Shown here piece after piece: positions 1 through 11,739 of a DNA stretch of 64,000 nucleotides. Position numbers and translations under genes: made by a program. Source of the stretch: Tricholoma matsutake (lineage: Eukaryota; Basidiomycota; Agaricomycetes; Agaricales; Tricholomataceae). Every line of letters starts with the position of its first letter. Position 1 is the first letter of the stretch. The notes under the pieces are model-generated. The model ran no database searches. It had not been told where the DNA came from and saw only the letters and a program-made list of their open reading frames with translations. The DNA lies in the NCBI GenBank assembly GCA_026075535.2, contig AP026539.1, positions 10,664,001 through 10,728,000 on the forward strand. The letters run 5' to 3'.

Positions 1-178
1 TGTTACATATATTGTACATTGTTGTTACCAATGTGCTTGTACATGTGCATACATATTGATGTGTGCAACATAAAATTCTCATGCTATCAAAGTGTAGCAT
101 AATTTGGCATAATGTAGCATAATTCAACATGATAAAATAAAATGAAATTTTATTAAGTAATGGGGCTGTTTCCTAACA
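1..178 (-). repeat. Truncated LTR of the R2 family
   Basis: Read on the minus strand, this stretch begins at 178 with the same TGTTAGGAAAC start as the LTRs at 16834-17235 and 22603-23004 and follows them until the window edge. The rest lies outside the window, so it may be a solo LTR or the end of a whole element. The DNA directly right of it codes for a Helitron-like protein, so the element appears to have landed in that gene. No target duplication can be checked. Confidence 0.85.
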
Positions 179-179
179 C

Positions 180-2297
180 CCATGGTCACACTTGCAAGCC
201 CTGTACTGTACTAAGGTGAAGCACAAGTACAAGGTGGTATGGGAAGGGCAATGGATCAACACCTTTTCTTATTTACTAACATACTTGTTTTGCTGCAATA
301 CTGATGTCAGTGGTCACTAGCTTAAAATCTGGGACTGCAATTAAAGGGGTGCTGTTGTATGTCACAAACTATATAACCAAACCAACATTAAAAACACACA
401 TCATTTTTGACACTATCCGATCTGTGTTTCAGAAAAATGCAGAGATAATTGGTGGCTCAGAGAGTTGACAGCAGATTGCATGCAAACTAATGACTAAGAT
501 TGTAAACTCCTTGAGTGTCAAGATGGCACCTATGGTTAATATGTATTTATTGAAGAACCCAGACCATTACTGCAGCCACAACTTTAGAAATTGTTACTGG
601 CAAGCCTTTGTGACAACTGCTAGAAGTCCTTGGGCTGCAAATGTACTAACAGATTAGGATGTTGAGGAGGGAAAAAATGCCACAAAAGTTGCTGTACTCA
701 AGCAAGGCAAACAGGTTGTTGGATTATCACCAGTACTAGACTACATTTGGCAACCACTGGAGCTAGAATCATTGAGCCTTTATGACTGGATAATGAATTG
801 TACTTGTGAAAAGAGAAGAAAGAGGAACAATGACAATGGCAACCAATCAAATGACCATATGCCACAAAATTCAGATAATAAAAGTGAGCCAAGGGAGTTT
901 GTCAGGTCTGGAAGGCTTTTGTCATTTGCATCAGAGCACCCACTTGCAAAAACACATGGGGTCTGCTGGCTCTCAAACAAACAAAAATGTGTTCCAAATT
1001 TCTTGGGGCCTACACTTCCCAGGCAGGACCATGGAGACAGGGACTATTACTGTAGCACAATGCTAACATTTTTTAAACCATGGAATTCAGGATATGACTT
1101 GAAAACTGAGGAGGACACTTGGGAAGAAGCTTTTGACAAATACACTTTTGCACCACATGACTGTGAGGTGATGTGTTATGCTAATATACATTATGAGTGT
1201 CTAGACTCTTTTAGTGTTTCAAGGTCCAGTTGGGTTGCAGTCTTTTGCAGTCTTTTTAAAATTTAAACTGCCTCCTACTACCTCAAACAATAAGATAAAA
1301 TCATGAAAATATTTGAGCAGATAGATCTGGCCAAAGACTGGGGTGTCATCTCTGGAACATAAGGAATCTGGTCAGTGATTCTCAATATAATCACAAATTT
1401 TAATCATGCATAGAGAAGTGAAAATAATGGGGGGTCCTCTCTTTGACAAAATGATTTCATTCAGTCATTGCTGAGATACAGCAAAACAGCAAAAGACTGG
1501 ACCTTGAAACACTAGACTCTTTGGATGACTTTCATGCTCAGATGAACAAAGGGCCTGTAAAAATGCCTAAGTGGGCAAGTGATGAAGACATATGGCAGCA
1601 ATTAAATCAAACAACTGCAGATGATGAGATAGACAATGACAAACAAACACATTATGGGAAGACATGCTTGTGGCAGAAAATACTGGTAAAAAGGAGGGTG
1701 CTGAAAAAGAGATCAAAGCTGCTATGAGATGAATATTGACAGAAAGTGGATGGACAAATGTGGATGCTTCAATGTTGCCATCAGATTTAAATTTAAACCC
1801 TGAACAAGTCAGTGTCTTGAAATCACCAGCTCAATGGAAAGCATCAGTAGCAGACTGTTGAGCACAAGTATTGCAAGAATGGAATTGCAATCATACCTTG
1901 GCAACAAATGTTTCAGAAAGATATTCAAAGTGGACACCTGACAGTGTTAAAATTGTGACCAAGGACCATATGGTGAACTTGTATCTGAGCAAAAGGTGGC
2001 AGAAAGTCAGTGATCAAATAGTGGTGAACTGTAAGCTGAACAGGGAGCAGGAATGAGCCTATCATATTATTGCAAACCATTCATGTAGTGACAACCCTGA
2101 TCAATTGAAAATGAACATAGCAGGGATGGCTGGAACAGGTAAAACACAAGTTTTGCTTGCACTGATGCATTTTTTTGCTCAAAAAGGTGAGGTCCACTGA
2201 TTAGTGACTGTGGCCCCAACAGGCAGTGCAGCTGCTTTGCTTGGTCAACATACCATTATATGTTTGGCATTAACAGTGATGGCCACAAGACCACTGG
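180..2297 (+). pseudogene. Helitron-like / Pif1 helicase, N-terminal part and P-loop
   Basis: Conceptual translation in several frames gives the N-terminal Helitron-like region of the large fungal rolling-circle-type helicase proteins. Recognisable blocks are SLKSGTAIKGVLLYVTNYIT (about 325-385), YLLKNPDHYCSH (about 546-580), GLSPVLDYI, YDWI, and LPRQDHGDRDYYCSTMLTFF (about 1014-1075). A Walker A motif GMAGTGKT follows at about 2127-2150. The frame is broken by stops and indels (for example near 657, 1265 and 1735), so it is not functional. The gene continues after R1: removing R1 and one copy of ACTGG joins FGINSDGHKTTG to AQLVQIKS in frame. Such proteins are thought to move Helitrons, but no Helitron termini were identified, so a domesticated or host copy is possible. 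Confidence 0.75.
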
Positions 2298-2723
2298 TGT
2301 AAGGGGACTAGGGGGGTGCCCTGTGTGTTTTTCCTATTTTTTATGTTCGTCCCATATTTTTCCCCACCTCATTTCCTTCTATTCTTCATTTTCTATGATT
2401 TTTCCGGATTTTATTACTAATTTTCCTTTGCTATCATGTTTGTATATGTTGACACTTTTATATTTAGAGGCGGAGTACCCCTTCCGACACATACCCCTTG
2501 GTATGATGTCATTCAGCGGCCTTGATCCGCCTATCTCTGCCTTTTTCTATTTTTAGGTTATATTTGATTTTTGTCGTCTTCACATATACTGGGCATCAGC
2601 AAGGGGATCCTTAGAGTTTTCTCTTCGGATTTCCCTTTGCTAGGTGCGCCCCCAATCCCTGTATTATGTAGCATAATTTTAACTTCGGATTTCCCTTTGC
2701 TAGAGGCTTAGGTTGCCCTTATA
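2298..2723 (+). repeat. R1 5' LTR
   Basis: Direct repeat of 7915-8339. It contains a TATA-like stretch near 2582 and the probable transcript start near 2613, where the sequence AGAGTTTTCT is complementary to the region just after the LTR. Confidence 0.93.
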
Positions 2724-2725
2724 GT

Positions 2726-2735
2726 AGAAAACTCT
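2726..2735 (+). promoter_or_regulatory. R1 primer-binding site, probable Tf1-like self-primer
   Basis: Ten bases, AGAAAACTCT, two bases after the 5' LTR, are the exact reverse complement of AGAGTTTTCT at 2613-2622 inside the LTR. No TGG-type tRNA primer site is present. In Tf1/sushi elements the 5' end of the transcript folds back to prime reverse transcription, and R2 and R3 show the same layout. Confidence 0.6.
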
Positions 2736-2889
2736 CCCCTAAGGCCCGAAAATCGCGAATGTGCTGCCCAAAATAGGCAGGTACGGACTGGACGACGCTT
2801 CCCAAAGCTCCACAGAGTCCCTACACACCGTTCCAGATACTCTCGCCTTTATCGTGCCGCCATTTTCGCCAAACGCGCTCCCTAGCGAC

Positions 2890-4008
2890 ATGGACACATC
2901 AGAATGCTTTGACGCGCTTGAAAGCGACGTTTCCAGAATGCGCGCGCAAATCGACTCGCTTAAATCTACGATTGAAAACTTCGTTAGGACCCTCCAGGCT
3001 AACCCTATGACTAATAGTTCCCCCTTCACGACTCCAAGTGCACCCAACAACGACGTTTTGCCAAACGCGTCCACTAAGGAACGTGCCCAGATCAAACCGT
3101 CCCCCCCCGCCGAAGTTAATGGTGCACGTGCGCAGGGACGTGCATTCCTTAATTCCTGTGAGTTATACATTAGTCTCCAGTCGCATCAATTCGTCGATGA
3201 GGCTGCAAAAATTTATTGGGCCTTCACATACATGAAATCTAAACACGCCTATCTCTATGTGGACCGTATCCTACGTCAAACTAAAGAACTCGGTTCTCTA
3301 CCTTTCTCCACTTGGGGTGACTTTTGAGCTGAGTTTGTATGCCACTTCTGCCCCCTCAATGAATGCCACCGAGCAGTGACACGACTTGAGTCATCCACTT
3401 ACCACCAGGGACGTCAATCCATGGACAACTATATCGATGAGTTCAAGGATTTGGTGGACATGGCAGGGTATGGGAGTGGGTTACCAGTGGTGGTGAAGTT
3501 CTGACGGGGGCTCAACCGAGAAATTCAGGACCAGATTGCACAGATGTTGGAAGGGCGCCCAGCAGACGATGATATCCTTGCTTGGTATGAAGCTGCTTCA
3601 CTCTGTGACGAGAACCGACTCACAAATGCGGCGTTTAATGCTGCATTCCATGCTCCAACTACCACTCATACACCCTACACCTTCAATCGAAGCCTCCCCC
3701 GCCCTAACCCCATTCCTGCTCGTCAAACTCCCACACCAGCCATCAATATCCCAGTACCAATGGATGTTGATGCAGCCCGCAGCCGTGCACATAAGTTGGA
3801 TCTCTGCTACCGTTGTGGGGAACCTGGACACAGGGCTGGAGCGTGTCCCCATCGTCAGGATATCTGCATGCTCACCCCCGAGGGACGAGACAAACTCCTG
3901 CAAGATTTGTTGGCACTTGTAGATGTTGAGGAAGCGAAGGATCAAGTTGCAGAGGAGGTTAAGCTGGAAGTTGTAGAGGAGCAGGATTTCCCTATTCGCA
4001 GTGAGTGA
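2890..4008 (+). pseudogene. R1 gag
   Basis: One frame from the first usable ATG at 2890 to TGA at 4006-4008, interrupted by TGA at 3325-3327 and 3502-3504. Both stops lie where Arg is expected (DF-R-AEF and KF-R-RGLN), consistent with CGA to TGA change. The C-terminal part holds a CCHC zinc knuckle, CYRCGEPGHRAGACP (about 3805-3850), the nucleic-acid-binding motif of Gag nucleocapsid. The product would form the particle shell that packages element RNA. The frame overlaps pol by four bases (GTGA), with pol in the -1 frame. Confidence 0.85.
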
Positions 4009-7000
4009 ATTGTACACCCTCACTGCCTGTCCATAACCGCTTTGAAGTCTTGTCAGTTGAATCCCTGGAGAATGAATCCATTTCTGTGACTGCTCCCCTC
4101 TCTGACCCTTCGAAGTTGGCTAAAGACGTACCTGCTCTCCCCATCTCTCCTTCTACTCCACGTCCCAAAATTAAATCATGGGAGCGTAAACTACCACGCA
4201 AGTATATTGTGGCATCCACTCCCTCTGCACATTCCTTAAACCTAGCCATCAAACTGCAGATGACCAACACTGGACAGATACTCGGTGTCTCTGCGCTCCT
4301 GGACTCTGGTGCGACTGGTCTCTTCATCGATTCCCATCTGGTACAACAACATCGTCTAAATACTCGCTCACTCTCACGTCCGATACCTGTATATAATGTG
4401 GATGGATCCCCAAATGAAGCAGGTGCCATCCGAGAGGTTGCAGACCTGGTTCTCCGTTACAAAGATCATAGTAAGCGTGCCCTTTTTGCTGTCACTCAAT
4501 TAGGAAAGCAAAAGGTGATTTTGGGATATCCATGGCTTCGAGACCATAACCCAGAGGTCGACTGGCGCACCGGGGAGGTTACCATGAGCCAATGTCCATC
4601 CCGCTGTCGGACGTGTTTCACAGAAGCCAGGCAAGAACATTGTGGACAGAAGGCGGCAATACGACGAACTCAGAAGTGTCGTGCTGGACCCCTGCCTATA
4701 CCTGAAGTGGAATTGGAAGGGGTTCCTGATCTAATGCCAGACTCGGATGATGATGATGAGGACCCAGAGGAAGTGGAGGAGGGTGATCAGATCTTCTACA
4801 CTGCGATTCGCTCATTGCATGAGGTGTGTGCCACATCGAACATATCCCAACACCTCGCCGAGGCCTTCCACAAAAACAACGCTGCTAAATCCTCTACTAA
4901 CTCCTTACTCCCTCATCTCCATGAGTTTGAAGACGTGTTCTCCAAGGAGTCATTCGACTCTCTTCCTGCGCATAAGCCATGGGATCATGCGATCGAACTC
5001 ACCCCCAGTGCAACCCCTTCATCCTGCAAGGTCTATCCTCTCTCTCCAGAGGAACAACGGCAGCTTGACCAGTTCATCGACGAGCACCTGGCCTCTGGAC
5101 GTATTCGACCATCGAAGTCACCCATGGCCTCTCCCTTTTTCTTTGTCAAGAAGAAGGATGGCTCACTTCGACCGGTTCAAGACTACAGAAGACTCAACAA
5201 CATCATGGTCAAAAATCGCTACCCACTACCCCTCATCTCTGAACTCGTAAACCAGCTCCGTGGAGCCCGATACTTCACCAAGCTCGATGTCCATTGGGGC
5301 TATAATAATGTGAGGATAAAGGAGGGAGATGAGTGGAAGGCAGCCTTTCATACCAACCGTGGTCTTTTTGAACTGCTTGTCATGTTCTTTGGCCTTACTA
5401 ATAGCCCTGCCACCTTTCAGACCATGATGAACAACATCTTCCATGACCTCATCCTCAAAGGCGTTGTCTGCATCTATCTTGACGACATCCTCATCTTCAC
5501 TCGCACGGTTGAAGAGCACCGTCACATCATGCGCCTCGTCCTAGAGCGACTTCGACGGTACAAACTCTACCTTCATCAGGACAAATGCGAGTTCGAAAGG
5601 ACCAAGATTGAGTACCTCAGCCTGATTATCTTGGAGGGTCAAGTGGAGATGGATCCTATCAAGGTAAACGGGGTCACAGCTTGGCCGACACCCACGAACA
5701 AGAAGGAGGTGCAGTCTTTCCTGGGCTTCATCAATTTTTATCAGCGTTTTATTAAGGATTTCTCACATCATGCACGACTGCTGTTCGACTTGACAGGAAA
5801 GGAGGCATGGAGGTGGGATAATGCACAACAGGAGGCATTCAAAAAGCTTAAGGAGATGGTCACTTCCGCTCTGATCCTTACCTTTGCTGACGATTCACGT
5901 CCTTTTCGTGTAGAAGCCGACAGTTCTGACTTTGCGATGGGCGCTGTGTTGTCTCAGCAGTCTCTGGAGGACCAGAAGTGGCATCCTGTTGTGTTCTACT
6001 CCAAAAGCCTTAGTGCTGTAGAGAGAAACTACGAGATCCATGACAAGGAGATGTTGGCGATAATGCATGCGCTTGAGGAGTGGCGACACTTCCTCGAGGG
6101 TGCCCAACACAAGGTGGAAATTTGGACGGATCACAAGAACCTCGAGTACTTCATGATGGCCAAGAAATTGAACCGTTGTCAAGCTCGTTGGTCCCTGTAT
6201 CTATCTAGATTCGACTTCTCCTTGCACCACCGTCCGGGTCACAGCATGGGGAAGACTGATGCCCTATCCCGATGTGCAGACCATGGGGATGGCAGCAGTG
6301 ACAACCAAAACATTGTGCTGTTGCAGCCAGACCTGTTCACCATTCGGGCACTGGAAGGCATCGTACCCCAGGGCGAGGAGCGGGACATTCTACATGACAT
6401 TCGTTGCGCAAACCATAGCGGTTTACATGAGGATGTTGTTGCCCGAGCTGTTAAAGAACTGAGGAAGGGATCGACCCTTTCCTTACGTGCGGCAGAGTGG
6501 GCTGAAAAGGAGGACTTGTTGTATTTCAGGGCATCTATGTTCCCAATGACCCAGACCTTCGCCGGCGCATCATATCCCAACACCATGACTCACAGATTGC
6601 TGGCCACCCCAGACACTGGAAGACCTTGGAGCTCACCTCACGGAACTATTGGTGGCCACAAATGTCACAGCTCATTGGTCAGTATTGTCGCACTTGTGAC
6701 CTTTGCTTACGCACCAAGGTCCCTCGTCGCAAGCCTATTGGTGAGCTACACCCTCTTCCTGTTCCAGAGAGTTGTTGGGATGTCGTCAGCATCGACTTTG
6801 TGGTGGAATTGCCAGAGTCAAACGGGTTTGATGCGGTGATGTGCACAGTTGACTCAGTGGGAAAATGTGCTCACTTCATTCCCACTCACACCACTGTCAG
6901 TGCCCTAGGTGCCGCTCGACTCTACCTCCACCATGTGTGGAAATTACATGGACTTCCTGGTGCCTTCCTCTCGGATTGTGGCCCTCAGTTCATGGCAGAG

Positions 7001-7903
7001 TTCACTCGTGAGCTGTACCGACTCCTGGGGATCAAACTCCTCGCTTCAACCGCTTATCACCCACAAACTGATGGCCAGATGGAGCGAGTCAACCAGGAAC
7101 TGGAGCAGTACATCCGCCTCTTTGTCAATGAACACCAGGACGATTGGGATGATCTCCTTCCTTTGGCCGAGTTCGGGTACAACAACCATGTCCATGCTTC
7201 CACTCAACAGACCCCTTTCCTCTTAGACACTGGACGACATCCACGCATGGGATTTGAACCTCGCCAAACTCCCTCACACATTGAGACAGTGAATGAGTTC
7301 ACAGAACACATGAGGGATAGCTTGGAGGAGGCAAGGGCAGCCTTAGCAAAGGCGAAGGACGACATGGCGCGATTTTACAACCAGCGCCACTCCCCAACCC
7401 CTCAGTACAAGGTTGGTGATCAAGTTTATCTTGACTCCAGTGACATCTCCACTACACGTCCATCCAAGAAACTCGCTCATCGCTTCTTGGGACCTTTCCC
7501 CATTGTCAAGTGTGTTGGAACACATGCCTATTGTCTACACCTCCCAGCCTCCATGTCCAGACTCCATCCCATCTTCCATGTCGTCAAATTGCTTCCAGCT
7601 CCCCCAGATCCATTCCTGGGACGCCATTCACACCCACCACCACCACCTACAGTGATCGAGGGAGAACCCCAATATGAAGTCGAGTCAATCTTGGACAGCC
7701 GTTTGCATCGAGGAAAACTCCAGTATTTGGTACATTGGAAGGGTTATGGGTATGAGGAGAACTCATGGGTTGAAGAGTCTGACGTAAATGCCCCTCGGTT
7801 AATCAAGGAATTCCACCGACGGCACACTGCTGCACTGCGTCACATTCAAGTCACGGACTTTGGTTGTATACGATTTCGAATGCATCGGGGTGATGCATCT
7901 TAG
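4005..7903 (+). pseudogene. R1 pol: protease, RT, RNase H, integrase, chromodomain
   Basis: Protease motif LLDSGATGLF (about 4300); RT with KLDVHWGYNN and an intact CIYLDDILIF box (about 5470-5500); RNase H with EADSSDFAMGAVLS and WTDHKNLEYF; integrase with the zinc-binding start, then DFVVEL, SDCGPQFMAE and the QTDGQMERVN glutamate; C-terminal chromodomain YLVHWKGYGYEENSWVEESD (about 7725-7785). The reading frame shifts near 6528: 4005-6530 is in one frame and 6531-7903 in another, best explained by loss of one G. Apart from this and an Arg to His change in the RT, it looks close to intact. The chromodomain presumably steers integration to heterochromatin. Confidence 0.9.
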
Positions 7904-7914
7904 AGAGGGGGTGA

Positions 7915-8339
7915 TGTAAGGGGACTAGGGGGGTGCCCTGTGTGTTTTTCCTATTTTTTATGTTCGTCCCATATTTTTCCCCACCTCATTTCCTTCTATT
8001 CTTCATTTTCTATGATTTTCCGGATTTTATTACTAATTTTCCCTTGCTATCATGTTTGTATATGTTGACACTTTTATATTTAGAGGTGGAGTACCCCTTC
8101 CGACACATACCCCTTGGTATGATGTCATTCAGCAGCCTTGATCCGCCTATCTCCGCCTTTTTCTATTTTTAGGTTATATTTGATTTTTGTCGTCTTCACA
8201 TATACTGGGCATCAGCAAGGGGATCCTTAGAGTTTTCTCTTCGGATTTCCCTTTGCTAGGTGCGCCCCCAATCCCTGTATTATGTAGCATAATTTTAACT
8301 TCGGATTTCCCTTTGCTAGAGGCTTAGGTTGCCCTTATA
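7915..8339 (+). repeat. R1 3' LTR
   Basis: Direct repeat of 2298-2723. It follows a purine tract and is followed by the ACTGG target duplication at 8340-8344. Confidence 0.93.
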
Positions 8340-8906
8340 ACTGGGGCACAATTGGTGCAAATTAAATCATGCCTGCAAAGAGTAGACTATGCCTTTCTTG
8401 ATGAGGTCTCAATGCTCTCTTGTCAGGACATGTACAGGATAAGTGAGAGGCTGGCTACAATTAATAACAATGCTGAGAGTCCCTTTGGGGGCCTCAATAT
8501 GATATTTGCAGGAGATTTTGCACAACTACCACCTCCAATTGGGAAAGAAAATGCTGCATTGTATAGTAAAACAGTGGGCATAAATGCAGTGTCCTTGTGT
8601 GATCAAGAATCAGCAATGGGAAAGGCATTATGGCACCAAGTAACTACTGTTGTGATTTTACAACAAAACATGAGACAGATACATAATCAAAAGATGATGC
8701 TGCCTTTTGCACAGCTCTAACAAATATGCATTATAAGGCATGTACTGCAGCTGACATCACCTTTTTAAGGACAAGAATTTCTACTAATATCAAGGGCAGG
8801 CCTTGTATCACAGACCAGGAGTTTAGAAATGTATCCATCATAACAGCACAGAACACAAAAAAAGATGAGATAAATCACTTAGGTGTAATGAGGGTTTCTT
8901 TAGAAA

Positions 8907-9098
8907 TAGTGTTTTAAGGTCTGGTCCTATGGACTGAAAAAAAACTGGAAACTGAACTGAACCTAACTGATGTTAACCAGACCATTGGTTACAGTTAACA
9001 TCTGGTTACAGGCAGTTACAGTTATGGTCTTTCAGATCTCAAAAATATTGTTAACTGCACAAAAACCAGTTTAAACTGGTTGAGACCTTAAATCACTA
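8907..9098 (+). mobile_element. hAT-like MITE (192 bp)
   Basis: The ends are inverted (TAGTGTTTTAAGGTC at the left, GACCTTAAATCACTA at the right) and flanked by a perfect 8-bp duplication TTTAGAAA (8899-8906 and 9099-9106). The 8-bp duplication and short inverted ends suggest the hAT superfamily. It has no coding capacity. The internal sequence is rich in AACCAGTTT/AAACTGGTT-type palindromes shared with 9312-10705, 12655-12844 and about 30130-31437. Confidence 0.85.
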
Positions 9099-9311
9099 TT
9101 TAGAAACAAAGCAAGCTCTAACACACTTTGTTTCAATTGACACTGTTGCTCAGGAAAATGTCAGTGAAAAACACCATAGAGAAAAAGTGTCAAGACACAG
9201 TCAGGGGAAACATGGCAAGATACCATAACACATTCAGGAGCAGTTGTGGGGCCAATCTGCCTGTGCAAATACAAAACTTATCCCAGGAAAATTGGCATTG
9301 TGTGTGGGAAT

Positions 9312-10705
9312 TAGTGTTTGAAGGTTCAGTCCATTGAACCAAAGACCAAACTGGACCAAACCATGGTCCATGCTTTGGTCCGGTTAAACTTTCTGAAAAT
9401 AGTGAGTTACTGAACCGCGGTTCGGTTACTGGTTAACTTATTTTGAAACCATTCGATAACCATCAGAAAACTGGTTTGAACTGGTTGTAACCAGTCTTTG
9501 TACACTTAGATTACATAGCCTATAAAATGATAAACTAATGTACATATGATATATAATAAGCTAACTACGAGGGGAGATGCCATGCAAATTGGTGGGGTTT
9601 ATATATGTTGTAGTAGTTGTACATGTTTGTTCACAGTAAACAAACACATATGTGTTCTTTGCATCACATGTTGACGTGTTTGTTTACACCAAGTGGCACC
9701 ATTTGCGAGATGCCACATCACCATGACCACAAACTTCCAACAAACACAAAGCAGGGGCCCAAACAATGTTAATTCATCGTTTGGGCCCTCTGGGTATGTT
9801 CCTTTTCTTTGATTTCTTTCTTTTACTAATGAACTAACTACTATTTGTTATTTTTAGTTTCTTGCCTGTTAATAATGACCCCCACTTGTGCCCTATGCCG
9901 CCGCTGTGAGCCTCTGCTCACAGGGTTGCAATGTGCCCCATTTCTGGACAATGATGACACGGAGATGCCACGTCACACAGCACCACCACCCCACCTGTGA
10001 GCTGCTGCTTGTAGGGGGATATGAAGGTGCTGACAACGATGGGTGGAACAATGAATAGGGCCAGGCCAATGAACGACAGATGATGAATGGCTGGGAACTA
10101 CGATGGTGGGGAACGATGAACAGTGGGGAATGAAGACAAACAGCGTGGGTGATGAACAGCGGGGAACAAAGATGAATGGGGAATGAAGATGAACACAGGT
10201 GACAAATGGCAGGGAAAGAAGACAAACAGTGTGGGTGACAAATGGCATGGAATGAAGATGAACAGCATGGGTGATGAATGGCGGGGAATGAAGACAAACA
10301 GCACAGGTGACAAACAGCAGGGAACAACGAACAGACAGGCCAATGAATGGCAGCAAGACCCCACCCTCGCTACAAACCCGAGATGGTGGGGCTGTTCTTT
10401 TTTCTTTTACTTTTTTGTTCTCTTTTTTTTTCTGTTGTCTAAGTAGCTACACTGCACTGCTGTGAGCAACTGCTCACAGGGTGTTTATTTCATTTTGTAT
10501 ACATAATTAAATTTAGTTAGTGTGAAAAAATGGGGGGAAAACCAGTCAAAACTGGTTTTTTGGACTGTAACCAAACTGATAGGACCAGTCTCAATCAGTT
10601 TGGTTATGGTCCAACTGACTTGGGGTGCTGGTCTAGACCAGTCATGGTTACGGTTAACCCTCTTAGAGGTCAAAAAACCAGACCGAACCGAACCTTAAAA
10701 CACTA
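9312..10705 (+). mobile_element. Non-autonomous hAT-like element with internal minisatellite
   Basis: The ends TAGTGTTTGAAGGTTC and GAACCTTAAAACACTA are inverted, with a perfect 8-bp target duplication GTGGGAAT (9304-9311 and 10706-10713). The terminal family is the same as the MITE at 8907-9098. The 1.39-kb interior carries no transposase. It holds a G+C hairpin (9755-9788), an intron-like stretch ending in TTTTTAG (about 9795-9860) and a degenerate tandem array (about 10100-10340). A related copy in inverse orientation lies at about 30130-31437. Open frames across the array are by-products of the repeats. Confidence 0.85.
10100..10340. repeat. Degenerate minisatellite
   Basis: Repeated units of about 20-25 bases of the type GATGAACAGCGGGGAATGAA, imperfect, inside the hAT-like element. 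It is not a CRISPR array: there are no constant repeats with unique spacers. Confidence 0.75.
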
Positions 10706-11644
10706 GTGGGAATGCCTGTAATGATCCATGCCAACTCCCCAACAGAGCTTTCAATAACTAAGGGGCAAGAAGCAGTGGTTCACTCTTGAGACTGTACTAC
10801 AAACTCAGAAGGCAAGAATGTTTTAGATACTTTGTTTGTGTGCATGGTGAATCCTTCAACTGATGTGAACGTAGATGGGTTGCCACAGCATGTTGTACCA
10901 CTGACAAAAAATTCAGTAACTACTTCAGTATGACTGCCTGATGACACTCATCTCAATATTTCCCAGAATCAAGTAGAGGTTTTGCCTAACTTTGCAATGA
11001 CAGATTATGTTTCACAAGGCAAAACTCACCATCAAAATGTTGTGGATCTGGGGCATAGTGAAACACATCAAGCTTATTACACAGCTCTCAAGAGGCTCAA
11101 CTGCAGCTGGGACTCTGATAATCTCTGGCTTTCATCCTCAAAAAATCCAAGAAGGAGGATCAGGATGAGGCAAGAGTTTTGGGAATTGGAGATATTGGAC
11201 ACAATTACAGCACTTCAATTTTATGGTAAATTGGATGCAGATGACACAATGGGGGATCGACAAAAGCTTTGATTTCTTGGTTTTGTGGAAAGAAGGGTGC
11301 AGATTTCATGCCAGAGGCTATACCCAAAGCATTGCAATGGGATCCTTATTTGGAGTGGACACATAGTGACATGGACTGGCACCTGGTTAAACATTCTACT
11401 ACAGTGAAAGAGGACTCTGCCATCAACAACATGCAATCTAATAGAACAACAGCAAGCACACACAGCAAATGCAAAACAGATGACTTGCACCTGCTGCAGG
11501 GTGAACTGCATGTTGGATTATATAATCTGTCACTGCTTAATCAGTGCTTAACAGACCATAGTTTGCACACACACACAAGTGATGTGATAGTTGTAGCAAT
11601 CTGTGTCTGGTTATATGGTATCCTTGTTCTGTTGAACCCTATAA

Positions 11645-11718
11645 GACCTGATAGCTCAGTTGGTCAGAGCATCTGGTATATGTCCAGGAGGGCCTGGGTT
11701 CAATCCCCAGTCTGGTCA
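11645..11718 (+). tRNA. tRNA-Ile(UAU)-like sequence
   Basis: It folds as a full cloverleaf: acceptor GACCTGA/TCTGGTC (one mismatch), D stem GCTC/GAGC, anticodon stem TCTGG/CCAGG with loop TATATGT (anticodon TAT), a 5-base variable loop and T arm CTGGG-TTCAATC-CCCAG, with discriminator A. There is no intron, unlike most fungal nuclear tRNA-Ile(UAU) genes. It lies between two coding blocks of the decayed Helitron-like gene, so a tRNA-derived SINE or a stray tRNA copy is as likely as a working gene. Confidence 0.55.
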
Positions 11719-11739
11719 TCTTTTCTGTTTAACACTGCA

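Larger units (their letters stand above)
2298..8339 (+). mobile_element. R1, chromodomain Ty3/gypsy LTR retrotransposon
   Basis: This is a nearly complete 6.04-kb element with LTRs of 426 bp (2298-2723) and 425 bp (7915-8339) and a perfect 5-bp target duplication ACTGG (2293-2297 and 8340-8344). The order is gag, protease, RT, RNase H, integrase, chromodomain, typical of fungal chromoviruses. The LTRs start TGTAAG and end CTTATA. They differ by about four substitutions and one indel, three of the substitutions at CpG sites, so insertion was fairly recent. It sits inside the Helitron-like helicase gene. A purine tract (GAGAGGGGGTGA) precedes the 3' LTR. Three disabling changes are visible: two TGA stops in gag and one frameshift in pol. 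Confidence 0.95.
8340..11272 (+). pseudogene. Helitron-like / Pif1 helicase, core helicase continuation
   Basis: The helicase resumes after R1 with the Walker B-like motif YAFLDEVSML (about 8388-8417) and FAGDFAQLPP (about 8510), both typical of Pif1 helicases, then ILQQNMR. It is cut at 8899 by an hAT MITE and at 9304 by a longer hAT-like element. The text runs across both: removing the second joins KLALCVG to MPVMIHANSP. Further on LPNFAMTDYVSQGKTHHQNV (about 10985-11045) and YYTALKRL match the conserved end of the helicase domain. Many stops and frameshifts show it is dead. Coding segments are 8340-8898, 9107-9303 and 10714-11272. Confidence 0.75.

Noticed and set aside
10100..10340. CRISPR-like repeat arrangement
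   Set aside because: Units are imperfect, contiguous and without unique spacers, and the sequence is eukaryotic.
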